Assembly: GCF_005503625.1 (NCBI RefSeq)
Contig: NZ_SCMX01000006.1
Coordinates: 1 to 64,000, forward strand
DNA length: 64,000 nucleotides
DNA from: Cupriavidus sp. 2SB
GTDB taxonomy: Bacteria > Pseudomonadota > Gammaproteobacteria > Burkholderiales > Burkholderiaceae
Direction: 5' to 3'
In this document: piece by piece, positions 52,088 through 60,990 of the stretch
Position numbering within the stretch: position 1 is the first letter of the stretch
Layout: each line of letters starts with the position of its first letter
Notes under the pieces: model-generated
What the model saw: only the letters and a program-made list of their open reading frames with translations
Told to the model about the DNA's origin: nothing
Databases searched by the model: none
Position numbers and translations under genes: made by a program

Positions 52088-53401
52088 ATGGAAATTGCCA
52101 TACTGCTGGCACTCATTCTGCTGAACGGCCTTTTCGCCATGTCCGAAATCGCGCTTGTCACGGCCCGCAGGGCCCGGCTGCAGCGCCTGATCGAGGACGG
52201 CGATCGCGGTGCGATGGAGGCCGTCAAGCTCGGCGAAGACCCCACCCGCTTCCTGTCCACTGTCCAGATCGGCATCACATCCATCGGCGTGCTCAACGGT
52301 GTGGTCGGCGAATCCGCCCTTGCCTCGCCGCTGGGACTCTGGCTGCAGGGCTTCGGCCTGCCGGCCACGACGGCCGGCTACACCGCGACGGCAATTGTCG
52401 TGGCGGGCCTGACCTATTTCTCGATTGTGCTGGGCGAACTGGTGCCCAAGCGCCTGGGACAGATGGCGCCCGAGAAGATTGCGCGTCTCGTGGCCCGCCC
52501 CATCGCATTCCTGGCCGTGGCTTCCACGCCGTTCGTCAAGCTGCTGTCGGGCTCCACGCAGCTCGTGTTGCGCCTGCTTGGCGTCAAGATGGACCGCGGC
52601 CCCGCCGTGACCGAGGAAGAAATCCACGCGCTGCTGGTGGAAGGCTCCGAAGCGGGCGTGATCGAGCATCACGAGCACACGATGGTGCGCAACGTGTTCC
52701 GGCTCGATGACCGCCAACTCGCTTCGTTGATGGTGCCGCGCGGCGACGTGGTCTACCTCGACATGGAGTCCACCGAGGAAGAAAACCTGCGCCGCATCGA
52801 GGAATCCGATCATTCGCGCTTTCCGGTGGTCCGGGGCGGCATGCACGACATTCTTGGCGTGGTCAGCGCCCGCCAATTGCTGGCGCGGCGCCTGCGCGGC
52901 GAGAAAGCGGACCTGACCGCCGTGCTGCAGGCCGCTGTCTTCGTGCCAGAGAGCGTTACCGGCATGGAACTGCTGGAGAACTTCCGGTCCTCCGGTGGCC
53001 AGATCGCGTTTGTTATCGACGAATACGGCGAGGTGCTCGGCCTGGTCACGCTGCAGGATCTGATTGAAGCGATTACCGGCGAGTTCAAGACGGAAACCGC
53101 TGGCGAAGAATGGGCCGTGCAGCGCGACGATGGCTCGTGGCTGCTGGATGGTTTGATTCCGATCCCCGAACTGAAGGACCGGATCGGCCTGCGTGCCGTG
53201 CCCGAAGAGGACAAGGAGCGGTATCACACGCTGTCGGGCATGCTCCTGCTGCTGCTGGGCCGGTTGCCGATGACGGCTGACGCGGTGCAGTGGGGAGAGT
53301 GGAAATTCGAGATTATCGACATGGACGGCAAGCGGATCGACAAGGTATTGGCATCCCGCGTGCCACCGGACGATGGCCCCGAGCCTGAGACCACGGGCTG
53401 A
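52088..53401 (+). CDS. CNNM/CorC (hemolysin C-like) membrane protein
   Basis: A 437-residue protein with a DUF21/CNNM membrane domain (about 1-190, Gly-Leu-Phe-Ala-Met-Ser-Glu near the start), a CBS pair (about 205-330) and a CorC_HlyC C-terminal domain (Asp-Asp-Gly-Ser-Trp-Leu-Leu-Asp-Gly-Leu). Family members move or regulate Mg and other divalent cations. It is a single gene ended by a strong terminator. Confidence 0.92.
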   Translation: MEIAILLALILLNGLFAMSEIALVTARRARLQRLIEDGDRGAMEAVKLGEDPTRFLSTVQIGITSIGVLNGVVGESALASPLGLWLQGFGLPATTAGYTATAIVVAGLTYFSIVLGELVPKRLGQMAPEKIARLVARPIAFLAVASTPFVKLLSGSTQLVLRLLGVKMDRGPAVTEEEIHALLVEGSEAGVIEHHEHTMVRNVFRLDDRQLASLMVPRGDVVYLDMESTEEENLRRIEESDHSRFPVVRGGMHDILGVVSARQLLARRLRGEKADLTAVLQAAVFVPESVTGMELLENFRSSGGQIAFVIDEYGEVLGLVTLQDLIEAITGEFKTETAGEEWAVQRDDGSWLLDGLIPIPELKDRIGLRAVPEEDKERYHTLSGMLLLLLGRLPMTADAVQWGEWKFEIIDMDGKRIDKVLASRVPPDDGPEPETTG

Positions 53402-53806
53402 CGCGTAGCCAAAGCCAAAACCAGACAAAAACGGGCGCCTCATGCGCCCGTTTTTTCGTTTTTCTCATTTCGCACGTCACGGCTCCCTCGCGCGAATATC
53501 GCGATTCAACGGCGACGGTCAAGACAACAACCGCTACAACTTTGGGGCCGTTGCGAGAAATCAAATATCGGTGCGGCGCCCCACGCACCTCGGCATAGCA
53601 GTTTTCCGAATCTGCTCGGGCCTGACTTATGATCTGGCTGAACAGCGAGGCGCCGGTATCCACGGGGCCGCAAAGTCACAACAAACCAACCAGCATTGAG
53701 AACGAGTGGCGCCACTAGAGCGCCACCGTATGACGTATGAACGGGAATGCAGTCCGGGTATCGCCGGCCAATTCGATACAGATGAACGCGCCAGCATCAC
53801 TCATCA
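53402..53806. other. Intergenic stretch after the terminator
   Basis: Apart from the terminator the 405-base gap has no credible gene; the open frames in it lack ribosome sites. The promoter of the degenerate GGDEF/EAL gene should lie in the second half. Confidence 0.5.
53427..53455 (+). terminator. Terminator of the CorC-type gene
   Basis: ACGGGCGC (53431-53438) pairs with GCGCCCGT (53444-53451) around CTCAT, with AAAA before and TTTT after, 26 bases past the stop. Confidence 0.92.
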
Positions 53807-55165
53807 ATGGATCCTGATCGCCACGCCAATCCGCCACGCGGCGAAGGTGCGGACGAGGACCGTTCCGCCGACACGCCGGGTGGCGCCCTGCAGCCGGCAT
53901 CCTTCCTTGCCGCGCTCGAGGAGCATCGTGCCCAGTTCGGGGCGACGCACTCCCTTGCGGTGCTGGTGATCCGGCTGGATCGCTTTGCACATGCTTGCGA
54001 CACCATAGGTCCAAACGGCGTTCACGTGCTGCGCGCCCAGGTGAAGTCGCGCGTGGCCAGCGTGGCCGCGATGCCAGTGGCCATGCACTGGCTTGGGCCG
54101 GCCGACCTGGGTCTGGCATGCCTGTTGCCGGACGCTGATGCCGAGGCCGACGGCGCGCACCATGTCCGCGACCTCAGCCAGTTGATTGCGAGCGCGCTGA
54201 CGCGTCCGTACCACGTGGACGGCTTCGAGGTGTTCTTGTCCTGCAGTATCGGCGGCGCGGTCGATCAACCGGACACGGGGGTGGAGCGACATCTGCAACT
54301 GGCCTTCGACGCGATGCTGCAGGTGAACAAGCGCGGCGGCGATGGCATCCACACCGCTATCCAGCCTGCCACGCCGCGTCTGGCCACGCTCCTGGCGGCA
54401 CTGCCCGGCGCCATCGGCCGAGGCGAGATGAGCCTGCAGTTGCAGCCGCGCGCCCTGCTCTCTTCAGGCGTCATCACGGCCTACACCGTGCGGCTACGCT
54501 GGCAGCATCCCGTGCTGGGCCGCGTGGCGCCACAGGATTTCATGCCCGCCGTCGAAACGCTGGGCCTGATCAACGAAATCGGCGGCTGGACATTGCAGCA
54601 GTTGCTGCAGCTGATTTGCGAAACCGCGTCGATCGGACCGATGCAGTTCACGCTACTGGCCACGAGTTCGCAATTGCAGGCCGACGATACGATCTGCATG
54701 CTACGCCGCGCCATCGACGCGTGCGGCCTGCCGCCCGGCCAGATCTGCGTCGAGGTGCCGGTCGGCATCGTACCGGACTCCCACGTCACCACCGAAAAGG
54801 CCCAGCGGCTGCGCGACGGCGGCATCGGCATCGCATTGGCCGACTTCACGGATGATGCGACCAGCCGTCGCGCGCTGACGCTGACGCGCCCGGACATGGT
54901 GATGCTCGATGCGCGCCACCTTGGCAGCGCTCACCTGCACCCCGACCTCTCGGCCAGGCTGCAGGCGGCCTGCGTGTGGGCGAAAGCCCAGGGCACGACG
55001 GTGTGTGCCAAGGGACTCGAAACGCAGGCCCAGCTCGACATCATTCGCGGCTGGGGCTGCGACAGCATGCAGGGATACCTGCTGGCCCAGCCTTTCCCCG
55101 CCACGTGGCTGGCGCAGACGCATATGGCCGTGGCGGAACGCGCGCGGCGTCTGCTCGCGCCCTAA
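53807..55165 (+). CDS. Degenerate GGDEF/EAL-domain protein
   Basis: A 452-residue cytoplasmic protein. The first half (about 30-185) follows the GGDEF fold, but the active loop reads Leu96-Gly-Pro-Ala-Asp-Leu. The second half (about 195-450) follows the EAL fold, but the Glu-Ala-Leu triad is Thr227-Val-Arg, and the Asp-Asp-Phe-Gly metal motif is Ala345-Asp-Phe-Thr. The late Gln-Gly-Tyr-Leu-Leu-Ala-Gln-Pro motif is kept. Neither synthesis nor hydrolysis of c-di-GMP is expected; binding of c-di-GMP or of another protein is possible. Single gene, start ATG without a clear ribosome site. Confidence 0.8.
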   Translation: MDPDRHANPPRGEGADEDRSADTPGGALQPASFLAALEEHRAQFGATHSLAVLVIRLDRFAHACDTIGPNGVHVLRAQVKSRVASVAAMPVAMHWLGPADLGLACLLPDADAEADGAHHVRDLSQLIASALTRPYHVDGFEVFLSCSIGGAVDQPDTGVERHLQLAFDAMLQVNKRGGDGIHTAIQPATPRLATLLAALPGAIGRGEMSLQLQPRALLSSGVITAYTVRLRWQHPVLGRVAPQDFMPAVETLGLINEIGGWTLQQLLQLICETASIGPMQFTLLATSSQLQADDTICMLRRAIDACGLPPGQICVEVPVGIVPDSHVTTEKAQRLRDGGIGIALADFTDDATSRRALTLTRPDMVMLDARHLGSAHLHPDLSARLQAACVWAKAQGTTVCAKGLETQAQLDIIRGWGCDSMQGYLLAQPFPATWLAQTHMAVAERARRLLAP

Positions 55166-55292
55166 CCCGATATGGACGGGACCGTCTGTCAGAGATTTTC
55201 GTATTTACACATTGGCACACATCATGCATCGACAGTGGGTGGGGCGACGATAAAATGTGCCCACTTCCTACTATCCCTGAAAGGAGCCACTG

Positions 55293-55424
55293 ATGAAGAA
55301 AGGATGGATCTGGTGCGTACTGGTTGCCACGCTGATGGCAGGTTGCAACACGATGTCCGGCCTTGGGCAGGACGTTCAGAAGGGTGGCCAGAAGCTCGAA
55401 AACTCGGCCGAGAAGTCGAAGTAA
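55293..55424 (+). CDS. Entericidin-like small lipoprotein
   Basis: A 43-residue lipopeptide precursor with a basic start, a hydrophobic core and the lipobox Leu-Met-Ala-Gly-Cys (Cys18), followed by Asn-Thr-Met-Ser-Gly-Leu-Gly-Gln-Asp and a lysine-rich end. This is the entericidin A/B pattern: a short alpha-helical envelope lipoprotein linked to stress or lysis. AAAGGAG precedes the ATG by six bases. A perfect terminator follows. Confidence 0.85.
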   Translation: MKKGWIWCVLVATLMAGCNTMSGLGQDVQKGGQKLENSAEKSK

Positions 55425-55443
55425 TCCCCTCGCAGACTTGAAC

Positions 55444-55474
55444 GCAAAAAGGGCGCCACTGGCGCCCTTTTTGC
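55444..55474 (+). terminator. Terminator of the entericidin-like gene
   Basis: GCAAAAAGGGCGCC (55444-55457) and GGCGCCCTTTTTGC (55461-55474) form a perfect 14-bp stem around ACT, with T-runs on both strands, so it can also serve the convergent eda operon. Confidence 0.92.
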
Positions 55475-55544
55475 ATTGCCCAACGCGCGCGTCAATCCGT
55501 GCGGCGTTTGTATTTTTTACCGATACGGAGATCCCGAACGGCTA

Positions 55545-56186
55545 TCAGGCTTTGCGAAGTTGCGCTGCCTCTTCCGCCAGCTTGCGGATGCGACCCCAGT
55601 CCTTGGCTGCGACCGCATCCTTCGGCACCACCCACGATCCACCAACGCACACCACGTTGGGCAGCGCCAGATAGGTGGATGCCTTGGCCAGGTCGATGCC
55701 GCCGGTCGGGCAGAACTTCAATTGCGAGAGCGGACCGTAGAGTGACTTCAGCATCGGCACGCCGCCAGCCGCTTCGGCCGGGAAGAACTTCAGGAACGAG
55801 AAGCCCGACTCCAGCGCGAACATGGCTTCGCTGGCCGTGGCCACACCCGGCAACAGCGAAATCCCGGCGCCCTGCGCGCCTTCCGCCAGTTTCTGCGTCA
55901 AGCCCGGCGACACGGCAAACTGCGCGCCCGCATCGCGCACGGCGTGCAGTTGCTCCAGCGTCAGTACCGTGCCGGCACCCACCACGGCCTGCGGCAAGGC
56001 CTTCGCCACCGCCTCCATGGCCTGCAGCGCCACGGGGGTACGCAGCGTGATTTCGAGCATGGGCAGGCCACCGGCGACCAGCGCCTCGCTGACGGCCAGG
56101 GCTTCCTCTACCGAGTGGTACTCCAGCACCGGGATCACGGGGACGTTGGTCAGGCGGGCGAGTAGCGGAGAGGGTTGGATTTGCAT
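55545..56186 (-). CDS. eda: 2-dehydro-3-deoxy-6-phosphogluconate (KDPG) aldolase
   Basis: A 213-residue class I aldolase that splits KDPG into pyruvate and glyceraldehyde-3-phosphate. The active-site residues sit at the same numbers as in E. coli Eda: Glu45 and Arg49 (Leu-Glu-Ile-Thr-Leu-Arg-Thr) and Schiff-base Lys133 (Phe-Leu-Lys-Phe-Phe-Pro-Ala-Glu). Start at 56186 gives the standard length. It is the last gene of a minus-strand operon with the KDG kinase and a PLP enzyme; no edd gene is present, so here it serves the KDG branch. Confidence 0.95.
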   Translation of the reverse strand: MQIQPSPLLARLTNVPVIPVLEYHSVEEALAVSEALVAGGLPMLEITLRTPVALQAMEAVAKALPQAVVGAGTVLTLEQLHAVRDAGAQFAVSPGLTQKLAEGAQGAGISLLPGVATASEAMFALESGFSFLKFFPAEAAGGVPMLKSLYGPLSQLKFCPTGGIDLAKASTYLALPNVVCVGGSWVVPKDAVAAKDWGRIRKLAEEAAQLRKA

Positions 56187-56244
56187 GACGTATGAATTCG
56201 ATTGAGCGATTGTTCGATGAGTGTCTGGACCCGGCGATGAAAGG

Positions 56245-57180
56245 TCAGGCAATCACGGAGATGTTTTGTTCCAGCCGGGCGAGCACGGTGTCTGCATGCG
56301 GGATCGGCGCCACGGCGCCATAGCCGGTGGTCGAGAGTGCTGCGGCCACATTGGCATAGCGAGCCGCCTCGAATGGATCGGCGCCGGCGGCCAGCCGCGC
56401 GATAAAGCTGCCGCCAAAGCAGTCACCCGCGCCCGTGGCATCGAGCGGCTTCACCGGATACGGCGCCACCAGTGCGCGTGATTCGGGCGTGGCCACATAG
56501 CTGCCCTCCTCGCCCAGTTTCAGCGCAATGATCTTCACGCCGCAGGCGAGCAGGTGATCGACGATGGCATCGCGGTCGTCGAGGCCGGTGAGCACGGTGA
56601 TGTCGTCCCAGCTTGGCAGGCAGACATCGGTCAGCGCAAACGCCTCGCGCATGATGCCGCGCGCGCGGGCCAGGGACCACAGGCGCAGCCGCAGGTTGGT
56701 ATCGAGCGAGACCTGCACGCCGGCCTTGCGCGCGTGTTCCATCGCGGCCAGCCCTGCGTCGCAGGCGCTCGTGCTGATGGCCAGGCTGATGCCGGAGAGG
56801 TGCAGGTAGCGAGCCTGCGCGATGGCCGCCAGCGGCAACTGGTCGTGGTGATAGCGGCTCGATGCCGAGCCCGCGCGCAGGTAATCGAAACGATGGCCGT
56901 GATTGTCGTGCGAGACGAAATAGACGCCGGTCGGCGCGGCCGTGTCGATGTGCACGTGGCGGGTATCCACACGCTCATGCGTCCAGAGTGCCAGCAGGCG
57001 CTCGCCGAAGCTGTCGCTGCCCACTGCGCCGACGAAGCCGGCGCTGGCGCCCTGCCGCGCGGCGGCAATCGCAAAATTGGAGGTATCGCCACCGAAGCCC
57101 TGCAGGTAGCGCGAGGGGTCGTCTGGCTGCTGGTTGAACTCCACCAGCGGTTCGCCGTAGGCAAGAATGTCGATGCTCAT
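56245..57180 (-). CDS. kdgK: 2-dehydro-3-deoxygluconokinase (PfkB family)
   Basis: A 311-residue PfkB-type sugar kinase. It opens with Tyr-Gly-Glu-Pro-Leu-Val-Glu-Phe and Gly-Gly-Asp-Thr-Ser-Asn-Phe-Ala (substrate side) and ends with the catalytic Asp-Ala-Thr-Gly-Ala-Gly-Asp-Cys-Phe-Gly-Gly. The N-terminal pattern suits KdgK, which phosphorylates 2-keto-3-deoxygluconate to KDPG, the substrate of the Eda encoded 58 bases downstream. The PLP-enzyme gene ends 19 bases upstream of its start. Confidence 0.9.
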   Translation of the reverse strand: MSIDILAYGEPLVEFNQQPDDPSRYLQGFGGDTSNFAIAAARQGASAGFVGAVGSDSFGERLLALWTHERVDTRHVHIDTAAPTGVYFVSHDNHGHRFDYLRAGSASSRYHHDQLPLAAIAQARYLHLSGISLAISTSACDAGLAAMEHARKAGVQVSLDTNLRLRLWSLARARGIMREAFALTDVCLPSWDDITVLTGLDDRDAIVDHLLACGVKIIALKLGEEGSYVATPESRALVAPYPVKPLDATGAGDCFGGSFIARLAAGADPFEAARYANVAAALSTTGYGAVAPIPHADTVLARLEQNISVIA

Positions 57181-57199
57181 GTCGCGTGCCGCTCCCTGA

Positions 57200-58468
57200 T
57201 CAGAAGAAGGTTTGCACGATGTCGATGACGCGCAACTGGCCATCCAGCACGGGGATATGGCGCCACTTGTCGAACGTCAGGCATGGATGCGAAATGTCGA
57301 AGGCAATCATATCGCCGACGCGGATATCGTCGCCAGCTTCGATTTCGAGATAGGCGTGCTGGTCCATCATCCCGGTCACCTTCCAGTGCGCCGCCGTCGC
57401 CATCGGCGCTTCCGTGCCCGGACGGTAGATCTGCGCGGGCACCGGCATGCCGGCATCGAACGCCGCATCGCGCTTGCCCAGGCCGATGATGGCGCGTGTT
57501 GGCTCGGGAATCGATTGCACGTACGTCCACAGTTGCAGCGCGGGCAGCAATCCCTCGCGCATCTTCTGCGCCACCGGATTACTGCTCAGGATACGCTCCT
57601 GCGCCGCGCGGTAGATGCCCACGTCATGCGTCAGGTAGCAGCCCGGACGCAGCACGATGTCGATCGGCGCGCCGATCTCGGTGCGCGCGAACTCCTCGGC
57701 CACCACGTCGTACCACGCAGAGCCTGCGCCCGACATCACAACCGGGCTACGCCCGAACCGGCCCGCCGCAGCCAGTTCGCGCGTGACCGCGACGGTGCGC
57801 TGCAGGAAGCGGCGGATATCGGCTTCCTGCGACAGCACGCCTTCATAAACTTCCACACCCGCCAGCACCAGCGTATCGGGCCAGCGCGATAGCGCTGCGA
57901 GGACTTCGGCCTGCTGCGCCGCGTCGCGCACGCCCGTGCGACCGCCTTCCACGCCCAGTTCGAGCAGCACCTGAAGTGTCTGGCCACGTGCGTGGAAGAA
58001 CGCGCCAAGCTGATCCGTCAGCGCGGCCGAATCGACCAGTGTGAAGAATTCGAAGTCCGGATCGCGCAGCAGATCGGCCACGATCTCCATATTGCGGCGC
58101 CCCACCAACTGATTCGCCATCAGCACGCGCTTTACACCGTGTGCGGCAGCGGCAGCAGTCTGTTGTGCAGTGGCCAGCGTGATACCCCAGGCACCCTCGG
58201 CGAGCTGGCGCGCGAACAACTTCGGCGCCATGGTTGTCTTGCCATGGGGCGCGAGCTGCACGCCATAGGCGCCCATGAAATTGCGCATCCACGAGAGGTT
58301 GTGCGTGAGCCGTTCTTCATAGAGCACGGCGGCGGGCAGGCTGAGTTCCTCGTCCAGCAGTTTCCAGCCCGGCTGGGCAGCTTCGGATGGGGTCAGCGGT
58401 GCGTCCAGACGGCCCAGCGCCTTGTTGAGCGGATCGATCATTCCGGTCTGGTACTTTATTTCACGCAT
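57200..58468 (-). CDS. PLP-dependent D-hydroxyamino-acid dehydratase-like enzyme (candidate D-glucosaminate dehydratase)
   Basis: A 422-residue fold-type III PLP enzyme of the D-serine dehydratase/D-threonine aldolase (DSD1-like) group. PLP lysine is Lys77 in Ala-Pro-His-Gly-Lys-Thr-Thr-Met-Ala-Pro, and the C-terminal metal site His394-x-Cys396 (Ser-His-Pro-Cys-Leu-Thr-Phe-Asp-Lys) is present. Such enzymes remove the beta-hydroxyl and amino group from D-configured 3-hydroxy amino acids. Because the next genes make a KDG kinase and KDPG aldolase, D-glucosaminate (giving KDG) is a better substrate guess than D-serine. ATG at 58468 has AGGGTG nine bases upstream; 58477 is an alternative. Confidence 0.8.
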   Translation of the reverse strand: MREIKYQTGMIDPLNKALGRLDAPLTPSEAAQPGWKLLDEELSLPAAVLYEERLTHNLSWMRNFMGAYGVQLAPHGKTTMAPKLFARQLAEGAWGITLATAQQTAAAAAHGVKRVLMANQLVGRRNMEIVADLLRDPDFEFFTLVDSAALTDQLGAFFHARGQTLQVLLELGVEGGRTGVRDAAQQAEVLAALSRWPDTLVLAGVEVYEGVLSQEADIRRFLQRTVAVTRELAAAGRFGRSPVVMSGAGSAWYDVVAEEFARTEIGAPIDIVLRPGCYLTHDVGIYRAAQERILSSNPVAQKMREGLLPALQLWTYVQSIPEPTRAIIGLGKRDAAFDAGMPVPAQIYRPGTEAPMATAAHWKVTGMMDQHAYLEIEAGDDIRVGDMIAFDISHPCLTFDKWRHIPVLDGQLRVIDIVQTFF

Positions 58469-58513
58469 CGCTGACATCACCCTGTCAAAATTCAATTGAC
58501 GTAATGATAGCCT

Positions 58514-58550
58514 TGAAATTACGATATTTCACCCTTGTTATAAAGTAACA
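58514..58550. promoter_or_regulatory. Two inverted repeats in the divergent promoter, candidate RpiR operator
   Basis: TGAAAT-TACGAT-ATTTCA (58514-58531) is a perfect 6-bp inverted repeat of the TGAAA/TTTCA kind used by RpiR-family regulators. A second one, TGTTA-TAAAG-TAACA, follows at 58536-58550. Both lie in the 123-base region between the PLP-enzyme operon and the RpiR gene. Confidence 0.6.
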
Positions 58551-58591
58551 TGCGTTGCCGGCAATGACCGGTGCCGCCCGCCACCCCGACC

Positions 58592-59497
58592 ATGACCGCA
58601 CCCTTCGACATCCTGACCCGCATTGCCGAGCGTGGCCCGTCGCTGCGTCTGGCCGAGCAAAAGGTGGCGCAGGTGATCCTGGAGGATCTGGCCGGCGCGG
58701 CTGCAGCCAGCATCAACGAACTGGCACGCAAGGCGGCGGTGAGTGAGGCCAGCGTCACGCGCTTTGCCAAGGCCATTGGTTGCCGCGATGTGCGCGACCT
58801 CAAGCTGCGGCTGGCACAAGCCACTGCGGTGGGCACGCGTTTCCTGCAGCCCGCCCCCGCGCTGACCGAGGCAGACACGCCCGCCACGCTGACCGATCGC
58901 ATCCATACCGATGTGCTGACCACGCTGGAGGTCAATCGCAAGCTGATCGACCCCGCACGAATCGATCAGGCCGCGCGCCTGTTGCTCGGCGCACGCATGG
59001 TCTACGCTTTCGGGATGGGTGGCGGCTCCACGTTCATGGCCGACGAGGCGCGCTTCCGGCTGGCACGACTGGGGCAGCCCGTGGCCACATATCAGGACGC
59101 CCTGCTGCAAAAGATGGTGGCGGCCACGCTGACGCGCGACGACGTGGTGCTGGCGTTCTCGGCCAGCGGCAACGTGCCCGAGATGCTGGCCAGTTGCGAT
59201 ACGGCGCGCGAGTACGGTGCGAAGCTGATCGCCGTGACCGCGCTAGGTTCGCCACTGGCGGCGCGCGCCGACGTGCTGCTGCCGGTGCGCACGCTGGAAA
59301 CCGATTTCATTTTCAAGCCGTCGGCGTCCCGCTACGCGATGCTGCTGGTGATGGACGTGCTGGCCACCCAGTGCGCGCTGCTCCAGCAGGAGCAAAGCAA
59401 GGAAAAGCTGCGACGGCTCAAGTACGTGCTCGACGTCCATCGCGGCGTCAGCCAGGACAGCGACGGCCCAGATAGCCGCCAGCCGCTGGGAGACTGA
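58592..59497 (+). CDS. RpiR-family transcriptional regulator (HTH plus SIS domain)
   Basis: A 301-residue regulator with an RpiR helix-turn-helix (Ile-Asn-Glu-Leu-Ala-Arg-Lys-Ala-Ala-Val-Ser-Glu-Ala-Ser-Val-Thr-Arg-Phe-Ala-Lys) and a SIS sugar-phosphate-binding domain (Phe-Gly-Met-Gly-Gly-Gly-Ser ... Phe-Ser-Ala-Ser-Gly-Asn). SIS domains sense phosphosugars, here most likely KDPG. GTG at 58571 is an alternative start. The amidohydrolase gene begins two bases after its stop. It should control both arms of the divergent cluster. Confidence 0.9.
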   Translation: MTAPFDILTRIAERGPSLRLAEQKVAQVILEDLAGAAAASINELARKAAVSEASVTRFAKAIGCRDVRDLKLRLAQATAVGTRFLQPAPALTEADTPATLTDRIHTDVLTTLEVNRKLIDPARIDQAARLLLGARMVYAFGMGGGSTFMADEARFRLARLGQPVATYQDALLQKMVAATLTRDDVVLAFSASGNVPEMLASCDTAREYGAKLIAVTALGSPLAARADVLLPVRTLETDFIFKPSASRYAMLLVMDVLATQCALLQQEQSKEKLRRLKYVLDVHRGVSQDSDGPDSRQPLGD

Positions 59498-59499
59498 CC

Positions 59500-60960
59500 A
59501 TGCCACACCTGTTCGATACCCTGATTCGCGCCGTGATGCTGCTCGACGGCTCCGGCGCTGCCGGCCGCATGGCGGATGTGGCGCTGCGCGATGGTCGCAT
59601 TGCCCGCATCGACGAGGCCGGCACGATCGATCCGGATACCGCGTCGCACGTTGTGGAAGGCCACGGGCTGGTGCTCTCGCCCGGTTTCATCGACGTCCAC
59701 ACGCACGACGACACCAACGTGGTACGCGAACCGGCCATGACGCCGAAGATCTCGCAAGGCGTGACCACGGTGATCGTCGGCAACTGCGGCATCAGCGCCG
59801 CGCCGGTGACATTGCCCGGCGATCCGCCCGACCCGATGAACCTGCTCGGCCGTGCCGAGGCGTTCCGCTACCCGGATTTCCGCACCTATGTCGATGCCGT
59901 GAACGCCGCGCAGCCTTCGGTTAACGTGGCGGCGCTGGTAGGACATACCGCGCTGCGCAGCAACCACATGGACCGCTTCGACCGCGCGGCCACGGCGGAA
60001 GAGATCACCGCCATGCGCGGCCAGCTCGAAGAAGCCCTGGCGCATGGCGCATTGGGCCTGTCCACGGGGCTCGCCTATGCCAACGCCTTCCACGCGCCTA
60101 CCGACGAGGTGCTGGCGCTGGCCGAGCCGCTCGCCGATGCCGGCGCGCTCTATGCCACGCACTTGCGCAGCGAATTCGCCGAAATCCTCGACGCGATGGA
60201 CGAGGCGTACCGCATCGGCCGTCACGCGCGCGTGCCGGTAGTGATCTCGCACCTGAAATGCGCGGGCGTGCCGAACTGGGGCCGCAGCGGCCAGGTGCTG
60301 CAATCGCTGGAAACGGCGCAGCGCTGGCAGCCGGTGGGCTGCGACTGCTATCCGTACACGGCCAGTTCCTCGACGCTCGATCTCAAGCAGGTCACCAGCG
60401 ACTTCGACATCCAGGTCACGTGGTCCGAGTCCCATCCCGATCAGGGCGGACGGCTGCTGGCCGATATCGCCACTGACTGGAACGTGGACCTGCACGAGGC
60501 CGCGCGCCGCCTGCAGCCGGCCGGCGCGGTCTATCACTGCATGGAAGATGCCGACGTGGACCGCATCCTGAGCCACCCGGCCACCGTGGTGGGTTCCGAT
60601 GGACTCCCCAACGATCCGCTGCCCCATCCGCGCCTGTGGGGTGCGTTCCCGCGCGTGCTGGGGCATTACGCACGTGACCGCGAGCTGTTTCCGCTGGCCG
60701 TGGCGATCAACAAGATGACCGGCCTCTCCGCCGAGCGCTTCGGGCTCACCGAACGCGGCTTCGTGCGCGAAGGCTACTGGGCGGACCTTGTGCTGTTCGA
60801 CGCGGCCACCATCCGGGACGCCGCCAGCTTTACCGACCCGATGCAGCCGGCCGAAGGCATCGCCGCCGTCTGGGTCAATGGCGAGCTGTCGTGGCAGCAC
60901 CGCGAAGCCACTGGCATACGCGCCGGGCGCTTCCTGCCGCGCGGCGCACGCCCATCCTGA
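59500..60960 (+). CDS. D-aminoacylase-like amidohydrolase (candidate N-acyl-D-glucosaminate deacylase)
   Basis: A 486-residue metal-dependent hydrolase of the N-acyl-D-amino-acid deacylase group. Metal ligands are His67-x-His69 (Asp-Val-His-Thr-His-Asp-Asp), Cys96 (Gly-Asn-Cys-Gly), the His of Ser-His-Leu-Lys, and the late Gly-Ser-Asp-Gly-Leu-Pro-Asn-Asp. It removes acyl groups from N-acyl-D-amino acids. D-glucosaminate has the same configuration at its alpha carbon as a D-amino acid, so N-acetyl-D-glucosaminate would fit the site (inference). Translationally close-coupled to the RpiR gene; RidA follows after 30 bases. Confidence 0.88.
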   Translation: MPHLFDTLIRAVMLLDGSGAAGRMADVALRDGRIARIDEAGTIDPDTASHVVEGHGLVLSPGFIDVHTHDDTNVVREPAMTPKISQGVTTVIVGNCGISAAPVTLPGDPPDPMNLLGRAEAFRYPDFRTYVDAVNAAQPSVNVAALVGHTALRSNHMDRFDRAATAEEITAMRGQLEEALAHGALGLSTGLAYANAFHAPTDEVLALAEPLADAGALYATHLRSEFAEILDAMDEAYRIGRHARVPVVISHLKCAGVPNWGRSGQVLQSLETAQRWQPVGCDCYPYTASSSTLDLKQVTSDFDIQVTWSESHPDQGGRLLADIATDWNVDLHEAARRLQPAGAVYHCMEDADVDRILSHPATVVGSDGLPNDPLPHPRLWGAFPRVLGHYARDRELFPLAVAINKMTGLSAERFGLTERGFVREGYWADLVLFDAATIRDAASFTDPMQPAEGIAAVWVNGELSWQHREATGIRAGRFLPRGARPS

Positions 60961-60990
60961 TTTCAGAACATACAGAGCAAAGGAGTTTCC

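Noticed and set aside
53442-53699. An 85-residue open frame after the CorC-type terminator
   Set aside because: It starts inside the terminator region and shows no coding signature.
57200-58468. Plain label 'D-serine deaminase'
   Set aside because: The family fits, but the operon with kdgK and eda makes a sugar-derived D-amino acid a better substrate, so the substrate was left open.
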